From Microbacterium sp. (GTDB taxonomy: Bacteria > Actinomycetota > Actinomycetes > Actinomycetales > Microbacteriaceae), in NCBI GenBank assembly GCA_019510305.1, contig JAEKKN010000052.1, forward strand, positions 1-53,433: DNA of 53,433 nt, written 5' to 3'. The position numbers and the translations under genes were made by a program. The notes under the pieces were generated by a model. The model did no database searches, had not been told where the DNA came from, and saw nothing but the letters and a program-made list of their open reading frames with translations. Of this stretch, positions 19,581-26,879 are shown in pieces (position 1 is the first letter of the stretch; each line of letters starts with the position of its first letter).

Positions 19581-19631
19581 ATCAAACTCCGGTCATCACC
19601 GTCCGATGGTGATCCTCACGGTTCCCCTACG
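19581..19631 (-). promoter_or_regulatory. kdp promoter with 11-bp-period direct repeats
   Basis: On the minus strand, CGTAGGG (19631-19625) and CGTGAGG (19620-19614) are separated by 4 nt, an 11-bp period. They lie at about -58 and -47 relative to the leaderless GTG at 19573; a -10 TTTGAT is at 19586-19581. Between them and the -10 is an inverted repeat, ATCACC (19595-19600) and GGTGAT (19608-19613). Inference: a KdpE binding site. Confidence 0.6.
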
Positions 19632-19690
19632 GCGGGGACCGCGACACATGCGCGATGCTCACGGACGCGGACCGAGGAGGCGTTCTCGCA

Positions 19691-19719
19691 CGGATCCGCA
19701 CCGGACCGGTGCGGATCCG
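19691..19719. terminator. Perfect 29-bp palindrome, possible terminator
   Basis: Two 14-bp arms (19691-19704 and 19706-19719; core CACCGG-A-CCGGTG) flank a single central A. It lies 31 bp beyond the stop of the minus-strand gene at 19750 and about 60 bp upstream of the kdp repeats. There is no T-tract. It may end transcription so that it does not run into kdp, or be an operator; a one-base loop would be unusual for an RNA hairpin, which would open the centre by a few pairs. Confidence 0.5.
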
Positions 19720-19749
19720 ATCGCGAGGCCGCTGCGTCCGGCCTACGGT

Positions 19750-19917
19750 TCACACATGCCGCAGTGCCTTCGGCGTGAAGTAGGTCACCTCGCCGTCCGC
19801 GTCCTCGACACCGAAGATGAACTGCCCCGAGGGCGTGGCGGCGATGTCGATGATCACCCCGCGGGTGCGGGTGGTCTGGACTTCGTCGCCGGGCCTGAAC
19901 GTCTCCTTCTTCACCAT
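19750..19917 (-). CDS. Small conserved-looking protein with beta-barrel character (55 aa)
   Basis: The frame is open to 19977, but the ATG at 19917 begins a compact 55-residue protein, MVKKETFRPGDEVQTTRTRG, with alternating short strands (GVIIDIA, QFIFGVED, EVTYFTPKAL). The FRPGDEV and GEVTYF pattern looks like an SH3-like small barrel, as in proteins that end VEDxDGEVTYF. I do not know its role. It lies 56 bp after a PaiB-like gene in the same direction and may be its co-transcribed neighbour. Confidence 0.65.
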   Translation of the reverse strand: MVKKETFRPGDEVQTTRTRGVIIDIAATPSGQFIFGVEDADGEVTYFTPKALRHV

Positions 19918-19973
19918 GGCCAGAACGTACACCCTCGAAGAGGCCTCCTGAAGCGTGGCGGTGGGGACACGCC

Positions 19974-20573
19974 TCATCCCTCCACGCGGCGCATCTCCTC
20001 GGCCAGCGGCGCGTTGGTCTGCGCGAACCGGTGCGTGATCGCCTCGCGCACCTCGGGCGTCTTGTTCTGGCTGAGCTTCGCTCTGGCGTCGAAGCGGGCG
20101 ATGCGGATGCGCAGGCCGACCGTCCCCTTCGCGGCGCGACGGGTGCCCTCCTCGTCTTCTGCGAGGCTGCGACCGTGCTCCTGATGCGCTTCGAAGTGGC
20201 CGGTGAGTCGCGAGAGCATGGCGTAGTTCTCCTGCTCGTCGAGTATCTCGGGGGTGCCGTACAGGTGAGCCGTGACGTGGTTCCAGGTCGGCACGAGATC
20301 GCCGGGCGCGTACAGCGACGGCGAGACGTAGTCGTGCGGGCCCTGGATGATCACGAGGACCTCATGAGCGCCGAGTTCGTGCAGCTGCTCGTCGGGCCTG
20401 CCGAAGTGGCTCACGATGACGATGCCGTCGTCGTCCTCCTCGAGCAACACCGGATAGTGCGAGGCGACGAGCCCCGTGTTCGCGGGGGACACGAACGTCG
20501 CCCAGGGGTTCTGCCGGATGAGGCGCTTGACCTCGTCGGCGTCGGTCATCAGGTAACGGGGCGTGTGTCGCAT
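19974..20573 (-). CDS. FMN-binding PaiB-family protein
   Basis: A 199-residue protein of the FMN-binding split-barrel PaiB family, in Bacillus a negative regulator of sporulation and protease genes. Landmarks are NPWATFVSP (about residues 22-30), HYPVLLEE (about 39-46), HFGRPDEQL (about 56-64), DLVPTWNHVTAHLYGTPEI (about 92-110) and the terminal KLSQNKTPEVREAI (about 165-178). Length is normal. The start overlaps the stop of the upstream exporter gene by one base (TGATG), so the two are co-translated. Whether it regulates transcription or is an FMN enzyme is open. Confidence 0.85.
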   Translation of the reverse strand: MRHTPRYLMTDADEVKRLIRQNPWATFVSPANTGLVASHYPVLLEEDDDGIVIVSHFGRPDEQLHELGAHEVLVIIQGPHDYVSPSLYAPGDLVPTWNHVTAHLYGTPEILDEQENYAMLSRLTGHFEAHQEHGRSLAEDEEGTRRAAKGTVGLRIRIARFDARAKLSQNKTPEVREAITHRFAQTNAPLAEEMRRVEG

Positions 20574-21538
20574 CAGGGCTCCTCAGGGGTGCGGATGGGG
20601 GTCGTGGTCTTCGGGGCGGTGGTCGTGCGGGTCAGGCGAGTACGTACGGCGAGGGCCGCGCAGGCGATCACGGCGAGGCCGCCGAGAACGGTCGGGACCC
20701 CGATCTGCTCGTGCAGCAGGAGGCCGGCCCAGAGGATGGTGATCACCGGCTGCACGAGCTGAACCTGACTGACCTGGGCCATCGGGCCGATGGCGAGTCC
20801 TCGATACCAGGCGAAGAAGCCGAGGAACATGCTGATCACGGCGAGGTAGCCGAAGGCCAGCCACTCGACGGGCGACGCCGTGGGCGGCTCGATCGACACC
20901 GACACCAGGGTCAGCGCGACCATGACGGGGGCCGCGACGACAAGTGCCCACGAGACGGTCTGCCATGCTCCGAGCTCGCGTGCGAGCAGTCCTCCCTCGG
21001 CATAGCCGACGGCTGCGGCGAGCACGGCGCAGAACAGCAGCAGATCTGACCAGTGCAGCGTGGCGAGGCCGCCGTTCTGCAGCGCCGCGAACATGATCGC
21101 CGCGGCGGCTCCGAGACCGGCGAACACCCAGAACGATGCCGCGGGCCTCTCCCTCGTGCGCAGGACGACCGCGACGGCGGTCGCTGCGGGGAGCAGCCCG
21201 ATCACGACCGCGCTGTGCCCGGCGGGCGCCGTGGTCAGTGCGAAGGAGGTGAGCAGGGGGAAGCCGGCGACGACACCGGCGGCGACGACCGCCAGGCGGA
21301 CCCACTGTGCGCGGGAGGGCGGATGCTGGCGGGTCGCCGTGAGGGCGATTGTCGCGAGTGCCGCGGCGATGACCGCGCGCCCGGCGCCGATGAAGAGAGG
21401 CGAGAGTCCGCTGACCGCGATACGGGTGAGCGGAACCGTGAACGAGAATGCGACGATGCCCAGCAGGCCCCACCAGAGCCCCGCACGAGGGGATAGCGCT
21501 TTCGATCCTTCGAGGATAACGCTACTCTGTTCTTTCAT
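20573..21538 (-). CDS. EamA/DMT-family membrane exporter
   Basis: A 321-residue drug/metabolite transporter with ten predicted helices in two EamA repeats (about residues 20-150 and 165-300). The second repeat holds the typical ...YLAVISMFLGFFAWYRGLAIGPMAQVSQVQLVQPVITILWA segment. DMT proteins usually export amino acids or other small metabolites. The gene is divergent from a MocR-type regulator, a classic exporter-regulator pairing. The ATG at 21538 is the only in-frame start for some distance and overlaps the regulator's ATG; TATCCT at 21549-21544 is placed as a -10 for a leaderless mRNA. Confidence 0.92.
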   Translation of the reverse strand: MKEQSSVILEGSKALSPRAGLWWGLLGIVAFSFTVPLTRIAVSGLSPLFIGAGRAVIAAALATIALTATRQHPPSRAQWVRLAVVAAGVVAGFPLLTSFALTTAPAGHSAVVIGLLPAATAVAVVLRTRERPAASFWVFAGLGAAAAIMFAALQNGGLATLHWSDLLLFCAVLAAAVGYAEGGLLARELGAWQTVSWALVVAAPVMVALTLVSVSIEPPTASPVEWLAFGYLAVISMFLGFFAWYRGLAIGPMAQVSQVQLVQPVITILWAGLLLHEQIGVPTVLGGLAVIACAALAVRTRLTRTTTAPKTTTPIRTPEEP

Positions 21539-21549
21539 GAGTCAGGATA
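21523..21549. promoter_or_regulatory. Back-to-back leaderless promoters sharing one CATG
   Basis: The two start codons overlap in CATG (21536-21539). On the plus strand TACTCT (21523-21528) ends 8 nt before the MocR ATG; on the minus strand TATCCT (21549-21544) ends 5 nt before the exporter ATG. Each -10 lies in the first codons of the other gene, so there is no intergenic DNA. Confidence 0.55.
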
Positions 21550-22943
21550 GCACTGAGCGGATCATCGCGGGACTGCGCGGGTGGATCGCATCCGCTCCTG
21601 CCGGAGCCCGCGTGCCCTCGAATCGCGCGCTGACCGCCGAGTACGGTGCGAGTCCGGTCACCGTGCAGAAGGCCATGCGCCGACTCGTCGCCTTGGGCCT
21701 CATCGAGTCCCGCCCCGGAGTCGGCACGTTCGTCCGCGCCGTGCGCGTGGCCGGCCCCGTCGACTACGGATGGCAGACCGGGGCGCTGGGGGCGCCGCCG
21801 ACCCGCACCTCGGTGCTCTCCTCGACTCAGCGCACCGTGGCGCCCGATGCCATCGGACTGCACTCCGGCTATCCCGCCGTCGAGTTGCTGCCCGAGCGGC
21901 TCGTGCGGCAGGCGCTCGCTCGCGCCGCCCGCACGGAGATCGCGTTGACCAGGGCGCCGGCGGCGGGGATGCCGGAGCTGCAGGCCTGGTTCGCCGCCGA
22001 GCTCGGTGCGTCATCCCCTGCCGGCGTGGTTCCCGCGAGCGCAAGGGACGCCCTGATCATCTCCGGAAGTCAGAGCGGGCTGAGCTCGATCTTCCGCGCC
22101 GTCGTCGGGCAGGGGCGTCCGCTGCTCATCGAGTCGCCGACCTACTGGGGCGCGATGCTGGCCGCGGAGCAGGCGGGGGTCGTGCTCGTGCCGATCCCCT
22201 CGGGCCCGCGAGGGCCCGACCCCGACGATGTCGAGCGCGCCTTCGCGCAGACCGGAGCCCGCGCGTTCTACGCGCAGCCGACCTTCGCGAACCCGACTGG
22301 GGCGCAGTGGCCCGCATCCACCTCGCACGCCGTACTCGAGAGCGTGCGCCGCCACGGCGCCTTCCTGATCGAGGACGACTGGGCGCACGATCTCGGGATC
22401 GACGGAGACCCTCGTCCGATCGCCGCTGTCGACGACGACGGGCACGTGGTGTATCTGCGCTCGCTGACCAAGAGCGTGTCGCCGGCGCTGCGGGTCGCCG
22501 CGGTGATCGCCAGGGGTCCGGCCCGTGAGCGGATCCTCGCCGATCGCGCCGCGGAGTCGATGTACGTGAGCGGCCTGCTGCAGGCGGCTGCGCTCGACGT
22601 GGTGACCCAACCAGGGTGGCGAACGCATCTGCACGGATTCCGCGAGCAGCTGCGATCTCGCCGCGACCTCATGGTGTCGTACCTGGCGCGGAGCGCCCCG
22701 CTCACGACGCTCGAGACCATGCCGGTCGGCGGCCTGAACCTGTGGGTGCGCCTCCCCGAGGGGGTCGACGTCGTGCAGGTGGTCCGGGACTGCGAACTGA
22801 GAGGGCTGATCGTCGCGCCGGGCTCGGAGTGGTTCCCTGCGGAGCCGTCTGGCCCGTACCTGCGACTCAACTACGCGAGCGCCGATCCGTCGCGCTTCGC
22901 CGAGGCCGCAGGCATCCTGGGCAGCGTGCTGGAAGCATCCTGA
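21537..22943 (+). CDS. MocR-type GntR regulator with aminotransferase domain
   Basis: A 468-residue regulator fusing an N-terminal winged helix (about residues 1-75; VPSNRALTAEYGASPVTVQKAMRRL) to a fold-type I PLP aminotransferase-like domain. In the latter are YAQPTFANPTGA (about 247-258), IEDDWAHDLG and LRSLTKSVSPALRVA, whose Lys is the expected Schiff-base residue. MocR proteins sense PLP or amino compounds and often control adjacent transport or metabolism genes, so the divergent exporter is the likely target. The start shares CATG with the exporter start. The upstream open frame is antisense to the exporter and is not used. Confidence 0.94.
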   Translation: MSQDSTERIIAGLRGWIASAPAGARVPSNRALTAEYGASPVTVQKAMRRLVALGLIESRPGVGTFVRAVRVAGPVDYGWQTGALGAPPTRTSVLSSTQRTVAPDAIGLHSGYPAVELLPERLVRQALARAARTEIALTRAPAAGMPELQAWFAAELGASSPAGVVPASARDALIISGSQSGLSSIFRAVVGQGRPLLIESPTYWGAMLAAEQAGVVLVPIPSGPRGPDPDDVERAFAQTGARAFYAQPTFANPTGAQWPASTSHAVLESVRRHGAFLIEDDWAHDLGIDGDPRPIAAVDDDGHVVYLRSLTKSVSPALRVAAVIARGPARERILADRAAESMYVSGLLQAAALDVVTQPGWRTHLHGFREQLRSRRDLMVSYLARSAPLTTLETMPVGGLNLWVRLPEGVDVVQVVRDCELRGLIVAPGSEWFPAEPSGPYLRLNYASADPSRFAEAAGILGSVLEAS

Positions 22944-23057
22944 CCGCCGCTCCGCAACCCGGCATCCGGCCTTCGTGTGGCACCTGGTGTCACTTTCGGC
23001 CGCGTATTCCGGCGCGGGGCGCCACGTGAGCGAGGAGGTCACGCCCGCCGGCGCGGT

Positions 23058-25136
23058 TCAGTCCTTGGTCGGCGGGCCCTCGGGGCGGTGCGCGCGGCGT
23101 CCGTTCACGACGACGGGGCGGCCGGCGCGCTCCTGACCGGGCAGCGGGCGCGAGCGGCGGCCGTAGATGAGCTCCGACGAATCGAGCAGCCACGGCACGA
23201 GCGTGATCGACACTCCGTGCACGAGCATGAGCTGGTTCGCCATCCGGCGGGCGCGACGGTTGTGCAGGAAGGTCTCCCACCAGTGCCCGACGATGTACTG
23301 CGGCAGGTAGACGGTGACGACCGACGAACCGTGCTTCTCGCGGTACTGCTTGATGAACTGCGCCACCGGCTGCGCGAAGGACCGGTATGGCGATTCGATG
23401 ATCACCAAGGGGATCGGCATCAGATGATCGGCCCATTCCTTCTGCAGGTCCTCGGCTTCCTCGGCTGAGACGCCGACATGCACTGCCAAGGTCTTTCCGT
23501 GCTTCGCCGCGACGGCGTATTCGACAGCCTTCACGACCGGCTTCTGCAGCCGGTTCACGAGCACCAGGGCGATGTCGCCCTTCGCGCCGAAGTGCGTGGT
23601 GTCGTCGATTGCGATCTCGTGCTCGACATCGCGGTAGTACCGCTTCACACCCATCATCAGGAACGCAAGGACCGGGATCGCGAAGAACACGAGATAGGCC
23701 CCGTGCGTGAACTTCGTGATCGTCACGATCAGCAGCACCAGCACGGTGAAGACCGCGCCGATGGCGTTGATGATCAGACCCACCTTGGCCGAACGGCGGT
23801 CGGATGCCGAGGCGCCGTCGATCCTGGCATCCGCGCTGTTCTCGGCGGGCCCACGAAGAACTCGCCTCCAGTGCCGGACCATGCCGATCTGGCCGAGCGA
23901 GAACGACACGAAGACGCCGATGATGTAGAGCTGGATGAGTGTTGTCAGTTTGGCCTGGAAAACGACCAGCACGATGATCGCGGCGATGCCCAGCGCGATC
24001 ATCCCGTTGGAGAAAACGAGACGGTCTCCGCGTGTGTTGAGCGACTTCGGCGCGTAGCCGTCGCGGGCGAGCACCGAGCCGAGCAGCGGAAAGCCGTTGA
24101 AGGCCGTGTTCGCAGCGAGCAACAGCACGCAGGCGGTTGCTGCCTGCACGATGAAGAACAGGATGCTGCCGCCGCCGAAGGTCGCGGCGGCCACCTGGGC
24201 CATGAGGCTCGGTTGCGGGTTCGTGCAGTCGAAGCCGACGAGATCGCAGGGGTTCTCGGCGTAGTGCACCCCGGTGATGAGGGCGAGCGCAGTGAGGCCG
24301 GCGAACAGGCAGATCGCTATCGAGCCCATCAGCACGAGGGTCGATTGGGCGTTACGGATCTTCGGGGTGCGGAACGCGGGCACGCCGTTCGAGACGGCTT
24401 CGACGCCGGTGAGGGCGGAGCATCCGCTGGAGAAGGCACGCAGCACGAGAAGGATGACGGCGGCCTGTCCGAGATCTTCAGCGTGCACGGCGAACTCGGC
24501 GCTCGAGGCGACCGGCGCGTCGCCGAGGAACGTTCGGATGAGGCCGGTCACGATCATGAACCCGACCGAACCGATGAACACGTAGGTCGGGATGGCGAAG
24601 ACGAGGGAGGCCTCGCGCACGCCGCGGAGGTTCACGATGATGATGAGGATCACGAAGCCCACCGCGAGCTCGACCCGGAACGGATCGAGTCCTGGCACTG
24701 CGGAGATGATGTTGTCCACGCCGGAGGCGACTGACACTGCGACCGTGAGGACGTAGTCGACGAGGAGCGCAGCGGCCACGATGACGCCAGGTATCTCGCC
24801 GAGATTCTTGAAGGCAACCTCATAGTCGCCGCCACCGGACGGATACGCCTTGATGAGCTGTCGATAGCTGAGCACCACCACGATGAGCAGCACGACCACC
24901 GCGACCGCGACCATGGGGGTGAAGGACAGGAAGGTGAGCCCGCCGATCAGGAGGATCATCACCAGCTCCTGCGGTGCGTACGCCACCGAGCTCAGCGCGT
25001 CCGAGGCGAAGATGGGCAGCGCCATCTTCTTCGGGAGCAATTGATCTTCGACCTGCTCGCTGGTCAGCGGGTCGCCGATGAGGATGCGCTTGGCGATCTG
25101 CGGTGCGTCGGGACTGTCCCCGTATTGGTCTGACAC
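23058..25136 (-). CDS. APC-superfamily permease resembling the potassium importer KimA
   Basis: About 692 residues. The N-terminal membrane part (12 or so helices) has FASDALSSVAYAPQELVMIL (about residues 44-63), AYPSGGGDYEVAFKNLG and SGVDNIISAVPGL, close to what I recall of KimA/YdaO, a proton-coupled potassium importer. A cytoplasmic domain of about 190 residues follows (from FGAKGDIALVLVNR) and looks USP-like. The frame is open to a GTG at 25172, but that codon lies inside a regulatory repeat; I choose the GTG at 25136, with TAGGCT (25150-25145) 8 nt upstream as -10. An amino-acid permease function cannot be excluded, but the regulatory site shared with two potassium systems favours potassium. 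Confidence 0.85.
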   Translation of the reverse strand: MSDQYGDSPDAPQIAKRILIGDPLTSEQVEDQLLPKKMALPIFASDALSSVAYAPQELVMILLIGGLTFLSFTPMVAVAVVVLLIVVVLSYRQLIKAYPSGGGDYEVAFKNLGEIPGVIVAAALLVDYVLTVAVSVASGVDNIISAVPGLDPFRVELAVGFVILIIIVNLRGVREASLVFAIPTYVFIGSVGFMIVTGLIRTFLGDAPVASSAEFAVHAEDLGQAAVILLVLRAFSSGCSALTGVEAVSNGVPAFRTPKIRNAQSTLVLMGSIAICLFAGLTALALITGVHYAENPCDLVGFDCTNPQPSLMAQVAAATFGGGSILFFIVQAATACVLLLAANTAFNGFPLLGSVLARDGYAPKSLNTRGDRLVFSNGMIALGIAAIIVLVVFQAKLTTLIQLYIIGVFVSFSLGQIGMVRHWRRVLRGPAENSADARIDGASASDRRSAKVGLIINAIGAVFTVLVLLIVTITKFTHGAYLVFFAIPVLAFLMMGVKRYYRDVEHEIAIDDTTHFGAKGDIALVLVNRLQKPVVKAVEYAVAAKHGKTLAVHVGVSAEEAEDLQKEWADHLMPIPLVIIESPYRSFAQPVAQFIKQYREKHGSSVVTVYLPQYIVGHWWETFLHNRRARRMANQLMLVHGVSITLVPWLLDSSELIYGRRSRPLPGQERAGRPVVVNGRRAHRPEGPPTKD

Positions 25137-25144
25137 GAGCCGCG

Positions 25145-25228
25145 AGCCTACGCCCGCGGGAGCGCTCCTCACAACATCCTCACGGAATCCCTACACTCGC
25201 CTCGCACCGCCCTAACGGAATCCTTACG
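25145..25228 (-). promoter_or_regulatory. Six-unit 11-bp-period repeat array and promoter before the KimA-like gene
   Basis: On the plus strand heptamers CCTCACA, CCTCACG, CCCTACA, CCTCGCA, CCTAACG and CCTTACG begin at 25167, 25178, 25189, 25200, 25211 and 25222, in exact 11-bp register. Read on the minus strand the unit is CGTNAGG. The promoter-proximal unit overlaps a -35-like TTGTGA; a -10 TAGGCT is at 25150-25145. Units end at about -31, -42, -53, -64, -75 and -86 from the GTG at 25136. This is the layout of an OmpR/PhoB-family activator site. Confidence 0.75.
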
Positions 25229-25254
25229 GCCGCGAAGGAATAAACTGGGATCCC

Positions 25255-26178
25255 GTGGGGGAACAGGTCATTCTGGCGTTCATCGCGATCGCGATCGGCA
25301 TCGGTGCCGGCATCCTGCTGTTCGTCCCGTTCGTCGCCGTCAGCTATCGCCGTCGTGGCGGACTGAGCCTCGGCCGAGCTCTGCTGTGGTTCGCCGCCCT
25401 CGTGTACTTCTGGGCGATCTGGACGTACACGCTCCTGCCGCTGCCCGATCCCGACAGCATCCGCTGCGTGGGCGTGATCACCGATCCGACCGAGATCGTC
25501 CGCGATCTGCAGAAGGCGTTCTCCGAGTCGGGGAACCCGCTCCGCCACCCCGCGCTCCTGCAGATCGTCTTCAACGTCCTGCTGTTCGTGCCGCTCGGCG
25601 TGTTCCTGCGGGTGCTCGGCGCCCGCGGAATCGTCACGGCGCTCGTGGTGGGCTTCGGCCTCTCGCTCCTGATCGAGACCACTCAGCTCACCGGCGTGTG
25701 GGGTCTGTATCCCTGCGCCTATCGCTTCTTCGACGTCGGCGACCTCATGACCAACACGACCGGCGCCGTGCTGGGGTCGATCTTCGGCCTCGTCGTTCCG
25801 CGCGCGAAGCGCGGTATGGCCGCGCGGACGGATGCCGACGAGCCGCGACCCGTGACCAGGGGGCGGCGTGCTGTCGCGATGGTCTGCGACGCTCTGGCCT
25901 ACGGTTTCGTGATGTACGGCGCGGGCATCGTCACGCAGCTGTGGTTCGAGTACGTCGTGCGCGAGCGTGAGATCGTCCTCGACGGGCGGCTCGCCGAGGT
26001 GGTCGGCATCGCGACGGCATCCGGCCTGTGGCTGCTGGTCGTGCTTCTCACCGGTCGCTCGGTAGGCGATATCGCGGTGCAGCTGCGCTACGCCGGGGGC
26101 GGGGCGCCGCGTCTGAGCATCGTCCATCGGAGATGCACAGGCGATTCAGATCGCGAATCGATAGCGTCGAAGTCATGA
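25255..26178 (+). CDS. VanZ-RDD membrane protein
   Basis: A 307-residue membrane protein. The first part is VanZ-like: YFWAIWTYTLLPLP (about residues 49-62), QIVFNVLLFVPLGVFLR (about 103-119), LSLLIETTQL and FDVGDLMTNTTGAVLG (about 162-177). The second part (about 205-290; RRAVAMVCDALAYGFVMYGAG...) looks like an RDD domain. Such fusions occur in actinobacteria; function is unknown, with VanZ linked to cell-envelope antibiotic tolerance. The GTG start has TAAACT (25241-25246) 8 nt upstream, so the mRNA may be leaderless. It is divergent from the KimA-like gene across the repeat array and overlaps the next gene by 4 nt. Confidence 0.85.
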   Translation: MGEQVILAFIAIAIGIGAGILLFVPFVAVSYRRRGGLSLGRALLWFAALVYFWAIWTYTLLPLPDPDSIRCVGVITDPTEIVRDLQKAFSESGNPLRHPALLQIVFNVLLFVPLGVFLRVLGARGIVTALVVGFGLSLLIETTQLTGVWGLYPCAYRFFDVGDLMTNTTGAVLGSIFGLVVPRAKRGMAARTDADEPRPVTRGRRAVAMVCDALAYGFVMYGAGIVTQLWFEYVVREREIVLDGRLAEVVGIATASGLWLLVVLLTGRSVGDIAVQLRYAGGGAPRLSIVHRRCTGDSDRESIASKS

Positions 26179-26873
26179 GCACGGTGTCGGTCGATGAGAA
26201 CGCGATCAGCGAGGCGAAGGAGCTCCGCGATCGGTTCCAGCGATTCCTGCACGAGTACGAGTTCGGCATGCGCGAGGTCGAGACGAAGATCTCGATCCTG
26301 AAGGACGAGTTCACTCACCACCACGCGTACAACCCGATCGAGCACGTGAAGAGTCGGGTGAAGTCGCCGGACAGCATCGTCGAGAAGATCGCTCGCAAGG
26401 GCATCGAAGATCCCGACTTCGATCGCATCCGCGAGGAGATCACCGACATCGCGGGCGTCCGCGTGACCTGCAGCTTCACCGCCGACGTGTACCGGCTGTT
26501 CGATCTGCTCACCGCGCAGGATGACATCACCGTGCGGGTCGTGAAGGACTACATCAAGAACCCGAAGCCCAACGGCTACAAGAGCCTGCACGCGATCCTC
26601 GAGGTGCCTGTGTTCCTGTCGACCGGAGCGCTCTCGGTGCCGGTCGAGGTGCAGTTCCGCACGATCGCGATGGACTTCTGGGCGAGTCTCGAGCACAAGA
26701 TCTACTACAAGTTCGCCAATCAGGTGCCGGCGCACCTCGTCGACAGTCTGACGGATGCGGCCGAGGCCGCCGCCGAGCTCGACCTGCGCATGGAGCGATT
26801 GCACCGCGAGGCGCACGGGGTTCCGCAGCGCGAGCTCGCGCCCCCGCCCCCTCCGCACATCATCGGAGTGTAG
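26175..26873 (+). CDS. Small alarmone synthetase, (p)ppGpp (RelA/SpoT-like, RelQ/RelP type)
   Basis: A 232-residue single-domain GTP pyrophosphokinase that makes (p)ppGpp without ribosome attachment. Family blocks are HVKSRVKSPDSIVEKIARKG (about residues 57-76), ITDIAGVRVTCSF (about 90-102) with the catalytic Asp region, NPKPNGYKSLH (about 131-141) and VEVQFRTIAMDFWASLEHKIYYK (about 157-179) with the catalytic Glu/Gln. There is no hydrolase or TGS domain. A Pro-rich tail (PPPPPH) ends the protein. The ATG overlaps the VanZ stop by 4 nt, so it is translated with it. It converges on the M20 gene with 6 bp between stops. Confidence 0.94.
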   Translation: MSTVSVDENAISEAKELRDRFQRFLHEYEFGMREVETKISILKDEFTHHHAYNPIEHVKSRVKSPDSIVEKIARKGIEDPDFDRIREEITDIAGVRVTCSFTADVYRLFDLLTAQDDITVRVVKDYIKNPKPNGYKSLHAILEVPVFLSTGALSVPVEVQFRTIAMDFWASLEHKIYYKFANQVPAHLVDSLTDAAEAAAELDLRMERLHREAHGVPQRELAPPPPPHIIGV

Positions 26874-26879
26874 GAGCGC

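Noticed and set aside
25137..25172. GTG at 25172 as start of the KimA-like gene
   Set aside because: This codon lies inside the first repeat unit and the -35 region; the GTG at 25136 has a -10 at leaderless distance.
25137..25254. c-di-AMP (ydaO-type) riboswitch before the KimA-like gene
   Set aside because: KimA genes in Firmicutes use it, but here the gap is only about 120 bp, filled by the direct repeats, and the predicted mRNA has no leader.
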